DNA of 64,000 nt from Aneurinibacillus uraniidurans. GTDB taxonomy: Bacteria; Bacillota; Bacilli; Aneurinibacillales; Aneurinibacillaceae. Shown piece after piece: positions 35,601 through 43,335 of this stretch (positions are counted from its first letter, which is position 1; the number at the start of each line of letters is the position of its first letter). Location: contig NZ_CP116902.1 in the NCBI RefSeq assembly GCF_028471905.1, positions 2,863,501 through 2,927,500 of the forward strand. Direction: 5' to 3'. The notes beneath the pieces are model-generated. The model worked only from the letters and a program-made list of their open reading frames with translations, ran no database searches and had not been told where the DNA came from. The translations under genes were made by a program, and so were the position numbers.

Positions 35601-37328
35601 TTAGTCTTCCATCGTAGACAAGTCACCTGTTGGCAGTCCAAGCTCCCATGCTTTCAGTACACGGCGCATGATTTTACCGGAACGTGTTTTTGGCAGCTTA
35701 TCACGCACTTCAATCTCACGCGGAGCTGCGTGTGCAGCAAGACCAACTTTTACGAACTGGCGAATCTCTGCTAACAGTTCTTCTGATTGTTCATAACCAT
35801 CACGCAGCGCAATAAAGGCCTTAATGATCTCGCCGCGTACAGGGTCCGGTTTACCGATAACACCAGCTTCCGCAACAGCCGGATGCTCGACAAGCTTGCT
35901 CTCTACTTCGAACGGACCAACCCGCTCACCCGCTGTCATAATTACGTCATCTACGCGACCCTGGAACCAGAAATATCCTTCTTCATCCATGTAAGCCGAG
36001 TCACCCGATACATACCAGCCTTCCAAGCGGAAGTACTCTTCATATTTAGCTGGATTATTCCAGACACGGCGCATCATAGACGGCCAGCCGGTCTTGATTG
36101 CCAGATTACCCATACGATTCGGCGGCAGTTCATTTCCTTCATCGTCAACAATCGCTGCTACAATGCCTGGGAATGGCTTACCCATAGAACCTGGCTTCAC
36201 ATCCATGGTTGGATAATTACAGATTAACTGCCCACCTGTCTCTGTCATCCACCATGTATCGTGAATGCGTTTATCAAAAACTTTTGCGCCCCAATATACG
36301 ACTTCTGGATTAAGCGGCTCTCCTACGCTGAGCACGTGGCGCAGACTCGACAGATTAAACTGCTTCACCAGCTCATCGCCCGCCCCCATCAGCATGCGGA
36401 ATGCAGTTGGCGCACTGTACCATACCGTAACTTTATATTTCTCAATTGTAGAATACCAGTCCTGTGGAGTAAAACGGCCACCGCGAATCACATTCGTTAC
36501 ACCATTGAGCCATGGACCAAAGATACCGTAGGACGTGCCAGTCACCCAGCCTGGGTCTGCTGTGCACCAGTATACATCGGAATCTTGAAGATCAAGCACC
36601 CACTTCGCTGTCTGATAATGCTGGATCATCGCGTTGTGTACATGGAGAATTCCCTTTGGCTTGCCTGTAGAGCCGGATGTATAGTGAAGAATGAGACCAT
36701 CTTCCCGGTCTACCCATTGAATCTCAAAATCAGCAGAAGCCTGCTCCATTTCTTTCTCATAACTAATCTGACCTTCTGCAAGTTCGCCATTTTCTCCGAA
36801 CAGAATGACATGCTTAAGTGCCGGGAGTTCACTAACCGGAACACGGGACAGAAGATCCGGTGTCGTGATGATCGCTACTGCTTCACTATCTTCAAGACGA
36901 TCGCGTACCGCCCCCTCCATAAACGCCTCAAATAACGGGCCAACAATCGCACCCACTTTAATCGTACCGAGAACGCTTACATAAAGCTCCGGCGTACGCG
37001 GCATAAAAACAAATACACGGTCACCTCTCTGAATGCCGTATTTGCGAAGCACGTTCCCGAACTTATCAGAAAGCGTTTTCAACTCTTGGAATGTATATTG
37101 TTCGTCCCGTGATGCATCACTGTAATAAAGAGCCGTTTTGTTTTCGAGAGGGGTTCCTATATGGCGATCAATTACTTCATACGCCATATTTACTTTATTT
37201 GTTGTATACCAACTGAATTGCTTTTCTACATCTTGCCACGAAAAATTCTTGTATGCTTCCTCGTATGCTGGCATGTTGTATCCTTCACCTGTAACCGGAA
37301 ACACTTTCTTTTGGATCATCTCATTCAT
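35601..37328 (-). CDS. acsA: Acetyl-CoA synthetase
   Basis: A 575-aa adenylate-forming enzyme making acetyl-CoA from acetate, ATP and CoA. LILHYTSGSTGKPKG is the P-loop-like A3 motif, WMTETGGQ and SGDSAYMDEEGYFWFQGRVDD are the core motifs, and KTRSGKIMRR near the C-terminus holds the catalytic Lys, the known acetylation target of AcuA. ATG at 37328 follows GAGAGGAG. acuABC is divergent from it, as in B. subtilis. The promoter carries a cre-like site, so glucose should repress it through CcpA. Confidence 0.96.
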   Translation of the reverse strand: MNEMIQKKVFPVTGEGYNMPAYEEAYKNFSWQDVEKQFSWYTTNKVNMAYEVIDRHIGTPLENKTALYYSDASRDEQYTFQELKTLSDKFGNVLRKYGIQRGDRVFVFMPRTPELYVSVLGTIKVGAIVGPLFEAFMEGAVRDRLEDSEAVAIITTPDLLSRVPVSELPALKHVILFGENGELAEGQISYEKEMEQASADFEIQWVDREDGLILHYTSGSTGKPKGILHVHNAMIQHYQTAKWVLDLQDSDVYWCTADPGWVTGTSYGIFGPWLNGVTNVIRGGRFTPQDWYSTIEKYKVTVWYSAPTAFRMLMGAGDELVKQFNLSSLRHVLSVGEPLNPEVVYWGAKVFDKRIHDTWWMTETGGQLICNYPTMDVKPGSMGKPFPGIVAAIVDDEGNELPPNRMGNLAIKTGWPSMMRRVWNNPAKYEEYFRLEGWYVSGDSAYMDEEGYFWFQGRVDDVIMTAGERVGPFEVESKLVEHPAVAEAGVIGKPDPVRGEIIKAFIALRDGYEQSEELLAEIRQFVKVGLAAHAAPREIEVRDKLPKTRSGKIMRRVLKAWELGLPTGDLSTMED

Positions 37329-37390
37329 CAAACCAAGCTCCTCTCCCTTATTACTATATTTTTATTCCGTGGACTACATATTCCTTTCTA

Positions 37391-37442
37391 TGAAAGCCCT
37401 TTCTTGTTTTAGATTATATCAAATAGTCTGTCTTATTGGCAA
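37391..37442 (-). promoter_or_regulatory. acsA promoter with cre-like site
   Basis: Minus-strand TTGCCA (37437-37442), an 18-bp spacer and TATAAT (37413-37418). Just downstream is AGAAAGGGCTTTCA (37391-37404), a full palindrome matching cre at 12 of 14 positions and placed where bound CcpA would block the polymerase. Confidence 0.72.
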
Positions 37443-37510
37443 TCCCTAGCTTTTTCTGGAATTATTCAGTGAAAATTAACGATTTTTCCTTTGCTTTTGT
37501 GATATGGTAA

Positions 37511-37528
37511 TAACAGATACAACTGTTA
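37511..37528 (+). promoter_or_regulatory. Palindrome upstream of acuA
   Basis: TAACAG and CTGTTA, separated by 6 bases, lie 27 bases before the acuA ATG and near a TATATT that could be the -10. An operator is inferred; the protein is unknown. Confidence 0.45.
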
Positions 37529-37554
37529 TATTACAGAGATAGGTGTGGAGAATA

Positions 37555-38187
37555 ATGAACCATTATAAAACATATTATGAGTTAACCTGCGAGAAGTCAT
37601 CTGGAACACTTACACTAGAAGGACCGGTTAAACCGGAACGCATTCTTTCTCTCTCCATGGATGAAGGACTGAAAGCATTCCGTAGGCCACATGAACAGCA
37701 AAAGGCACTGGCAAACATCGCCAATCTTCCAGAAAGTCGTGTCATTCTCGCTGTCCATGAGGAGACCATTATCGGGTATGTTACCTTTCTATATCCCGAC
37801 CCGATGGAACGCTGGTCACAGGCAAATATGGACAACCTTCTTGAACTCGGAGCCATTGAGGTATCCTCTCACTTCCGCCATCAGCATGTGGGAGAAGACA
37901 TGCTTGCACTTGCTTTCCGCGACGATGCAATGGAAGACTATATTGTATTTACAACCGAATATTACTGGCATTGGGATCTGAAGGGAACCGGACTTGATGT
38001 ATGGGCTTACCGTAAAATCATGGAGAAAGTAATGGCATCTGTCGGTCTGCAGTGGTTTGCAACAGATGATCCAGAGATTTGCTCTCATCCAGCTAACTGT
38101 ATGATGGCCCGCATCGGATCACGTATTTCGCTAGACTCTATGGAGGCTTTTGATCGCATTCGTTTTCAAAATCGTGCTATGTATTAA
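37555..38187 (+). CDS. acuA: Protein acetyltransferase AcuA
   Basis: A 210-aa GNAT acetyltransferase, the same length as B. subtilis AcuA. It acetylates and switches off AcsA using acetyl-CoA. LGAIEVSSHFRHQHVGEDML is the acetyl-CoA-binding motif (A) of the fold. ATG at 37555 lies 4 bases after GGAG; an upstream GTG would start at 37543 without a ribosome-binding site. First gene of acuABC, with acuB 72 bases on. Confidence 0.94.
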   Translation: MNHYKTYYELTCEKSSGTLTLEGPVKPERILSLSMDEGLKAFRRPHEQQKALANIANLPESRVILAVHEETIIGYVTFLYPDPMERWSQANMDNLLELGAIEVSSHFRHQHVGEDMLALAFRDDAMEDYIVFTTEYYWHWDLKGTGLDVWAYRKIMEKVMASVGLQWFATDDPEICSHPANCMMARIGSRISLDSMEAFDRIRFQNRAMY

Positions 38188-38259
38188 AAATTTCTTTCTA
38201 TTCCCCCTCAATATGGAATAAAATGATAGATAAAAAGAGAGCTAGGGGAGGATTGTACC

Positions 38260-38910
38260 ATGCTTGTGGAAGATATCATGAGGCGTGACGTGATTACGGT
38301 TGCACCGACGGATTCCATTCGTCTTGCACTGCTGAAAGTTCATCAATACCGCATTCGCCATATTCCCGTTGTGGAAGATGGCAGGCTGGTTGGCATTATT
38401 TCAGATCGCGATGTACGAGATGCATGTCCCTCTATTATTAGTGCACCACATGACGATGATGATCAAATCATGAATACAGCCGTATCCGCTATTATGCGCA
38501 AAGATGTCATTACCGCTCATCCACTCGATTTTGTGGAAGAAGCTGCGCTTGCTCTTTATGATAACCGGATCGGTTCTCTTCCTGTTGTCACTGATGGTGA
38601 TGAACTGATCGGAATTTTAACGGAAACGGATATTCTTTATACACTTGTCGAATTAATGGGTGTACATTACCCAAGCTCTCACATCGAAATAGAAGTAGAC
38701 GATCAGATTGGTATACTAGCGGACGTCTCCCAAATTTTCAAAGAAGCGAGCTGCAGTGTCACAAGTGTGCTCGTTTTCCCTGGAAAACATCTTGGAAAAA
38801 AGAATCTGGTATTTCGTGTACAGACCATTAATCCGCGCCATGTAACTGACAAAATCGAAGAGGCTGGTTATCATATCGTCTGGCCTCGGAAGTTAGAGGA
38901 ATTGTCATGA
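38260..38910 (+). CDS. acuB: AcuB, CBS-CBS-ACT protein
   Basis: A 216-aa cytoplasmic protein with two CBS domains (MRRDVITVAPTDSIRLALLK; MRKDVITAHPLDFVEEAALA) and a C-terminal ACT domain (about 137-216). CBS pairs usually bind adenine nucleotides and ACT domains small ligands, so it may sense energy or metabolite state for the acetate switch; its exact job is not established. ATG follows GGGGAGG. Its stop overlaps the acuC start by 4 bases. Confidence 0.93.
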   Translation: MLVEDIMRRDVITVAPTDSIRLALLKVHQYRIRHIPVVEDGRLVGIISDRDVRDACPSIISAPHDDDDQIMNTAVSAIMRKDVITAHPLDFVEEAALALYDNRIGSLPVVTDGDELIGILTETDILYTLVELMGVHYPSSHIEIEVDDQIGILADVSQIFKEASCSVTSVLVFPGKHLGKKNLVFRVQTINPRHVTDKIEEAGYHIVWPRKLEELS

Positions 38911-40064
38911 AAAGAAAAACTGCCTTTATTCATAGCAACGACTACTTAAACTACAATTTTAATGATGACCATCCATTCAACCAGAAACGCATCGCGATGA
39001 CGATTGATCTGCTGCGGATGATGAATCTGCTCGAAGATGGTGATTTCGTCGCACCGCGTATGGCAGAAGATGACGAGTTAGCCCTCATCCATGATCGTCA
39101 GTATATTGAGGTTGTAAAAGAAGCGGGGCATTCCGAACAAACACCCGCAATTGCCGCAAGCTTCGGCATCGGGACCGAAGACTGCCCGGCGTTTGTCAAT
39201 ATGCATGAAGCAACAGCGCTTGCAGTCGGGGGTACATTGCGTGCTGCCGAGCTTGTGATGTCCGGCGAATACCAGCACGCTGTCAATCTAGCCGGGGGGC
39301 TGCACCACGGGTTCCGTGGGCGTGCTTCTGGCTTCTGCATTTACAATGACTGCTCGGTTGCCATTGCCTATCTGCGTCAGAAATATGATGCACGCGTATT
39401 GTATATCGATACGGATGCACACCATGGTGATGGTGTGCAGTGGGCTTTTTATGATGATCCGAATGTGCTTACCCTGTCCTTCCATGAAACTGGTAAGTAT
39501 CTGTTCCCTGGCACCGGCAACATTACCGAGCGAGGAGACGGTCAAGGCTACGGCTTCTCGGTAAATGTCCCGCTGGATGCGTTTACGGAAGATGATTCGT
39601 GGTTAGAAACGTATTACAAGGTCTTACCTACTGTTGCACGCGGTTTTAAGCCTGATATTATCTTGACGCAAAATGGCTGTGATGCACATACGTTTGATCC
39701 GCTTACTCACCTTTCGACGACGATGCGCATCTATCAGGAAATTCCGCGTCTTGCCCGTGATCTCGCGGACGAGCTTTGCGATGGTCGCCTGATTGCCACA
39801 GGCGGAGGTGGGTATGATATTTGGCGGGTTGTCCCACGTGCATGGAGTTTATTGTGGGCCGAACTGTCTGGACAGGTCGTTCCACAGGATACACGAATTC
39901 CGCAAGCATGGATTGATAAGTATCAGACAGAAAGTCCGGTACAGCTTGCACCAACAATGTTCGATCCAGAAGGAATTTTCCCGGCGATTCCACGCCGTCA
40001 AGAGATTACGACCAAAAACAAGAATACGGTTGAAAAAGCACTGCTTTATTGTCCAAAAGGGTAA
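38907..40064 (+). CDS. acuC: AcsA deacetylase AcuC
   Basis: A 385-aa class I HDAC-like deacetylase that reactivates acetylated AcsA. GGLHHGFRGRASGFCIYND carries the charge-relay His pair, and DTDAHHGDGVQWAFY the Zn-binding Asp and His. The C-terminus is normal. It is translationally coupled to acuB and ends before a long hairpin that also faces mtnN. Confidence 0.95.
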   Translation: MKRKTAFIHSNDYLNYNFNDDHPFNQKRIAMTIDLLRMMNLLEDGDFVAPRMAEDDELALIHDRQYIEVVKEAGHSEQTPAIAASFGIGTEDCPAFVNMHEATALAVGGTLRAAELVMSGEYQHAVNLAGGLHHGFRGRASGFCIYNDCSVAIAYLRQKYDARVLYIDTDAHHGDGVQWAFYDDPNVLTLSFHETGKYLFPGTGNITERGDGQGYGFSVNVPLDAFTEDDSWLETYYKVLPTVARGFKPDIILTQNGCDAHTFDPLTHLSTTMRIYQEIPRLARDLADELCDGRLIATGGGGYDIWRVVPRAWSLLWAELSGQVVPQDTRIPQAWIDKYQTESPVQLAPTMFDPEGIFPAIPRRQEITTKNKNTVEKALLYCPKG

Positions 40065-40070
40065 AAGAAA

Positions 40071-40122
40071 GAGGCTGTTCCAAAGCCAGAACATGGCGAA
40101 CGGAACAGCCTCCTTATTTTTA
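40071..40122. terminator. Terminator between acuC and mtnN
   Basis: GAGGCTGTTCC pairs with GGAACAGCCTC around a 20-base loop, followed by a T-rich tract on plus (CTTATTTTTAT) and TTTCTTTT on minus. Confidence 0.75.
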
Positions 40123-40812
40123 TAGATGTGCAAGCATATTCTTCACAATATGGAACGAACGCTCCGAAGCAAGTTTCGTGAATTCCGGGAAGTTGACATG
40201 TGCGGAGCCGTCTGCCTTATCGGACATAGCCCGGATGATGACAAAAGGTACTTTGTTCATATGACACACTTGCGCAACAGCTGCGCCTTCCATTTCGGTG
40301 CAGGAACCGTGCATCGTTTCGTACAGGTCACGCACAAGTTCACGATTGGCGACAAATTGGTCGCCTGAGAGGATGCGGCCTGTCCGTGTTTTACTATGAG
40401 ACACTTGCTCGCTTGCTTTTACAGCTGCCTCAATCAGCTGCGGATCCGCTACAAATATCGATACATCTGTAAACGGAATAACCCCTTTCGGAAACCCAAG
40501 CGGTGTTACGTCCATATCATGGTGCTGGCAGTCCGTTGAGACGACAATGTCCCCGATTTCAAGGTCAGGATGCAGGGCGCCTGCTACACCGGTGAAGATG
40601 ACCGAATCAACTCCAAATGCGTCGATCAAAATCTGCGTGCAGATGCTGGCATTGACTTTCCCAACACCGCATTTACAAAGAACGACCTGTTTACCTTCCC
40701 ATGTTCCTTCGTAATACGTAATGCCCGCTTTCTGTGTCTCTCCTATCAGCTCCATACCTTCTTTATACAAGGCGATTTCTTCGTCCATCGCTCCAATAAT
40801 TCCAATTTTCAT
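40120..40812 (-). CDS. mtnN: 5'-methylthioadenosine/S-adenosylhomocysteine nucleosidase
   Basis: A 230-aa nucleoside hydrolase of the PNP/UDP family that cleaves MTA and SAH in methionine recycling. MKIGIIGAMDEEIALY, FTGVAGAL, GDQFVANRE and the catalytic stretch EMEGAAVAQVC plus IRAMSDKADGSA are standard for MtnN. Its start lies 12 bases after the ccpA stop, with AGGGGAAG upstream, so ccpA and mtnN are probably cotranscribed, which is not the B. subtilis arrangement. Confidence 0.95.
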   Translation of the reverse strand: MKIGIIGAMDEEIALYKEGMELIGETQKAGITYYEGTWEGKQVVLCKCGVGKVNASICTQILIDAFGVDSVIFTGVAGALHPDLEIGDIVVSTDCQHHDMDVTPLGFPKGVIPFTDVSIFVADPQLIEAAVKASEQVSHSKTRTGRILSGDQFVANRELVRDLYETMHGSCTEMEGAAVAQVCHMNKVPFVIIRAMSDKADGSAHVNFPEFTKLASERSFHIVKNMLAHL

Positions 40813-40824
40813 CGTTACTTCCCC

Positions 40825-41853
40825 TTATTCCGTATCGTTATTATGATCTGCTTCAGCCCGTGTAGATTGGCGCTCCTCTATGCGGTGCGGCAGCAGCACA
40901 ATATGATGTTCGACTTTCTCATTGTTCATATATTTGGTCAAAAGACGCATCGCAACCGCTCCAATATCATACATCGGCTGCACAACCGTCGTCAGACGCG
41001 GACGCACCATCTCTGCCAGGCGAATATTATCAAACCCGATCACTTCCATATCTTCCGGCACACGCAGTCCCCGGTCCTGCAAACCATGAATGACTCCGAC
41101 AGCCATCTCATCGCTCGCCGCAAAAATCGCAGTTGGCTGTTCAACAAGTGAGAGGAACTGCTCCACCGCTGCGATCCCAGATTCATAATGAGTATCTCCA
41201 TTATATACATAGCTATCCTTAAGCATAATTCCTGCTTCGTCCAACGCTTTCTTATACCCTTCAAATCGGCGCATGCCCCAAAGCGGATCAACAAGTGGAC
41301 CGGTTACCATCGCCACGCGTTTGTGCCCGCGCTCCAGCAAAAATCGGGTCGCATCGTATCCAGCTTCGTAATGACTAATATCGACAGACGGAAGCTGTCC
41401 TGTCGGATCTTTCGTACCGGCCAGTACAATCGGTACAGAAGCGGTTGTAAACACTTGCATATGGTTCTCGGTAATCTCCCGGCCCATGAAAATAATTCCA
41501 TCTACCTGCTTCTCGAGCAGCGTATTTGTCAGATGCAGTTCACGTTCAATTCGTTCGTCCGAATCACATAAAATAATGTTGTATTTATACATGCTGGCAA
41601 TATCGTCAATCCCGCGTGCTAGCTCAGCAAAAAACGGGCTTGCGATATCTGGGATCACAACGCCAATTGTTGTCGTACGCTTGCTTGCTAAGCCACGAGC
41701 TACCGCATTTGGTCGATAGCCCAGCTGCTCAATTGCTCCCAGCACTTTTTTTCGAGTTGATGGTTTCACATTCGGATTGCCATTGACAACACGGGACACG
41801 GTTGCCATTGATACTCCAGCTTCTCGCGCTACATCATAGATAGTTACTGGCAA
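40825..41853 (-). CDS. ccpA: Catabolite control protein A
   Basis: A 342-aa LacI-family master regulator of carbon catabolite control; it binds cre sites with HPr-Ser-P as corepressor. The LacI headpiece [23 protein letters not shown], the hinge and [19 protein letters not shown] are typical. It starts with TTG at 41853, 6 bases after AGGAGGAGTT. Likely targets in this window are the symporter and acsA promoters. A promoter and a weak cre-like sequence (41892-41905) lie upstream. Confidence 0.95.
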   Translation of the reverse strand: MPVTIYDVAREAGVSMATVSRVVNGNPNVKPSTRKKVLGAIEQLGYRPNAVARGLASKRTTTIGVVIPDIASPFFAELARGIDDIASMYKYNIILCDSDERIERELHLTNTLLEKQVDGIIFMGREITENHMQVFTTASVPIVLAGTKDPTGQLPSVDISHYEAGYDATRFLLERGHKRVAMVTGPLVDPLWGMRRFEGYKKALDEAGIMLKDSYVYNGDTHYESGIAAVEQFLSLVEQPTAIFAASDEMAVGVIHGLQDRGLRVPEDMEVIGFDNIRLAEMVRPRLTTVVQPMYDIGAVAMRLLTKYMNNEKVEHHIVLLPHRIEERQSTRAEADHNNDTE

Positions 41854-41891
41854 AGTTAACTCCTCCTACCGCTTTTTACCACATTATGGTT

Positions 41892-41947
41892 TTCAGTCGT
41901 TTTCATAATTTTTCATTTATCATATTACAAAATGCTCTGAAATACAA
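41892..41947 (-). promoter_or_regulatory. ccpA promoter with weak cre-like site
   Basis: Minus-strand TTGTAT (41942-41947), 17-bp spacer, TATGAT (41919-41924). TGAAAACGACTGAA (41892-41905) downstream matches cre at only 11 of 14, so autoregulation is a weak suggestion. Confidence 0.5.
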
Positions 41948-41996
41948 TTGTCCGTCATATAAAAAAGCACGAGGAGATATGCGCGATATAGTACGT

Positions 41997-42027
41997 GAAA
42001 AAAGCCGTCGGAAGGTCCCGACGGCTT
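41997..42027 (-). terminator. Terminator of aroA
   Basis: GCCGTCGG and CCGACGGC make a perfect 8-bp GC stem followed by TTTTTTC on the minus strand. Confidence 0.9.
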
Positions 42028-42062
42028 GCATGAACGCACATGATTTATACAGTCTATTTGTC

Positions 42063-43157
42063 CTATCGCACGATCGTTGCATTCTCATGGTAGAGACCGG
42101 ATGCACGCAATCCTGTGAGGAATTCATTGAACTGTGGAATGTCAAGCTGCTGTTTAGCATCGGACAGGGCAACAGCCGGGTCTGGATGCACTTCGACCAT
42201 GACACCGTCTGCACCGACAGCGAGCGCTGCTTTTGCTGTTGGCAGCAGTAGATCACGACGACCTGTAGAGTGTGTTACATCGACGAATACTGGCAGATGC
42301 GTCTCCTGCTTTAGGATCGGCACAGCCGAGATATCAAGCGTGTTGCGGGTTGCTTTTTCGTATGTGCGAATGCCGCGCTCACATAGCATAACCTGCGAGT
42401 TCCCACCGGATACGATGTACTCTGCAGCATGAATGAATTCTTCAATTGTAGCAGACAAGCCACGTTTCAGTAGAACCGGCGTTTTCACACGGCCCGCTGT
42501 TTTAAGCAGCTCAAAGTTTTGCATGTTACGTGCACCGATCTGAATAACATCGAGGTACTCTTCTGCCATTTCAATATCAGCTGGCGTCACAATCTCACTC
42601 ACGACGATTAAGCCAAGTTCATCAGCTACACGACGCAAAATTTTGAGACCTTCTACGCCAAGACCCTGGAAGTCGTATGGAGAAGTTCGCGGCTTAAACG
42701 CGCCACCGCGTAAAAGCGTAATGCCGTTCGCCTTCAACGTTTCGCCTACTTGACGAACTTGTTCATATGATTCAACGGAACATGGACCTGCAACCAGCAG
42801 CGGTTCTTTTCCGCCCACTTCTACCGGTCCAAGCTTAACGATCGTATCTTCCTGCTTCTTCTTGCGACTGACGAGCAATGCTTTGCGGTTGTCGTCTTTT
42901 TGCAATTCAAGAGAGGCACTGAAGATTTGTTTAAACAAGTGCTGGATTGTACTATCCTCAAACGGACCTTTGTTGTTCTCGAGAATGAGATTCAGCATTT
43001 GACGTTCGCGTTCTGGATCAAAGCGGTTAACCCCTTGCTTTAACTTCAATTTCCCGATTTCCTGAACAAGCTCAGCACGCTTGTTGATTAGTCCTAGAAT
43101 CTCCAGATTCACCTCGTCAAGGTTGCTACGCAGTTGTTCCAGCTTTTCGTTGCTCAT
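42063..43157 (-). CDS. aroA: Bifunctional chorismate mutase / DAHP synthase
   Basis: A 364-aa fusion. Residues 1-90 are an AroQ chorismate mutase ([20 protein letters not shown]), the rest a 3-deoxy-D-arabino-heptulosonate 7-phosphate synthase ([31 protein letters not shown]) that opens aromatic amino-acid synthesis from PEP and erythrose-4-P. In Bacillus the chorismate mutase part confers feedback by chorismate/prephenate. ATG follows AAGAGGTGGAGAG. Monocistronic. Symbol follows Bacillus usage; others write aroG/aroF. Confidence 0.95.
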   Translation of the reverse strand: MSNEKLEQLRSNLDEVNLEILGLINKRAELVQEIGKLKLKQGVNRFDPERERQMLNLILENNKGPFEDSTIQHLFKQIFSASLELQKDDNRKALLVSRKKKQEDTIVKLGPVEVGGKEPLLVAGPCSVESYEQVRQVGETLKANGITLLRGGAFKPRTSPYDFQGLGVEGLKILRRVADELGLIVVSEIVTPADIEMAEEYLDVIQIGARNMQNFELLKTAGRVKTPVLLKRGLSATIEEFIHAAEYIVSGGNSQVMLCERGIRTYEKATRNTLDISAVPILKQETHLPVFVDVTHSTGRRDLLLPTAKAALAVGADGVMVEVHPDPAVALSDAKQQLDIPQFNEFLTGLRASGLYHENATIVR

Positions 43158-43216
43158 CTTCTCTCCACCTCTTGTTCTTTATTATCAGATAATTTTCACA
43201 AAATATTTTAAAGAGT

Positions 43217-43245
43217 ATTATAGCTTATTCTTTTGCCTTTGTCAG
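43217..43245 (-). promoter_or_regulatory. aroA promoter
   Basis: Minus-strand CTGACA (43240-43245), 17-bp spacer, TATAAT (43217-43222). Confidence 0.75.
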
Positions 43246-43259
43246 CTTTTCTTTGCACA

Positions 43260-43296
43260 CGATAAAAGGATTTAGTCGTTTTATCGCGAATATAAT
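43260..43296 (+). promoter_or_regulatory. Inverted repeat and -10 of the FtsA-like gene
   Basis: CGATAAAA (43260-43267) and TTTTATCG (43279-43286) are exact inverted copies 11 bases apart, ending 4 bases before TATAAT (43291-43296). An operator overlapping the promoter is likely; the regulator is unknown and no normal -35 is seen. Confidence 0.5.
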
Positions 43297-43335
43297 ACGA
43301 CATTCCCTGTTCGAAAACTGAAGGAGTTGCAAGAT

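Noticed and set aside
36261..36935. 224-aa plus-strand open frame
   Set aside because: Entirely antisense to acsA, which has full motifs; no start signal or family.
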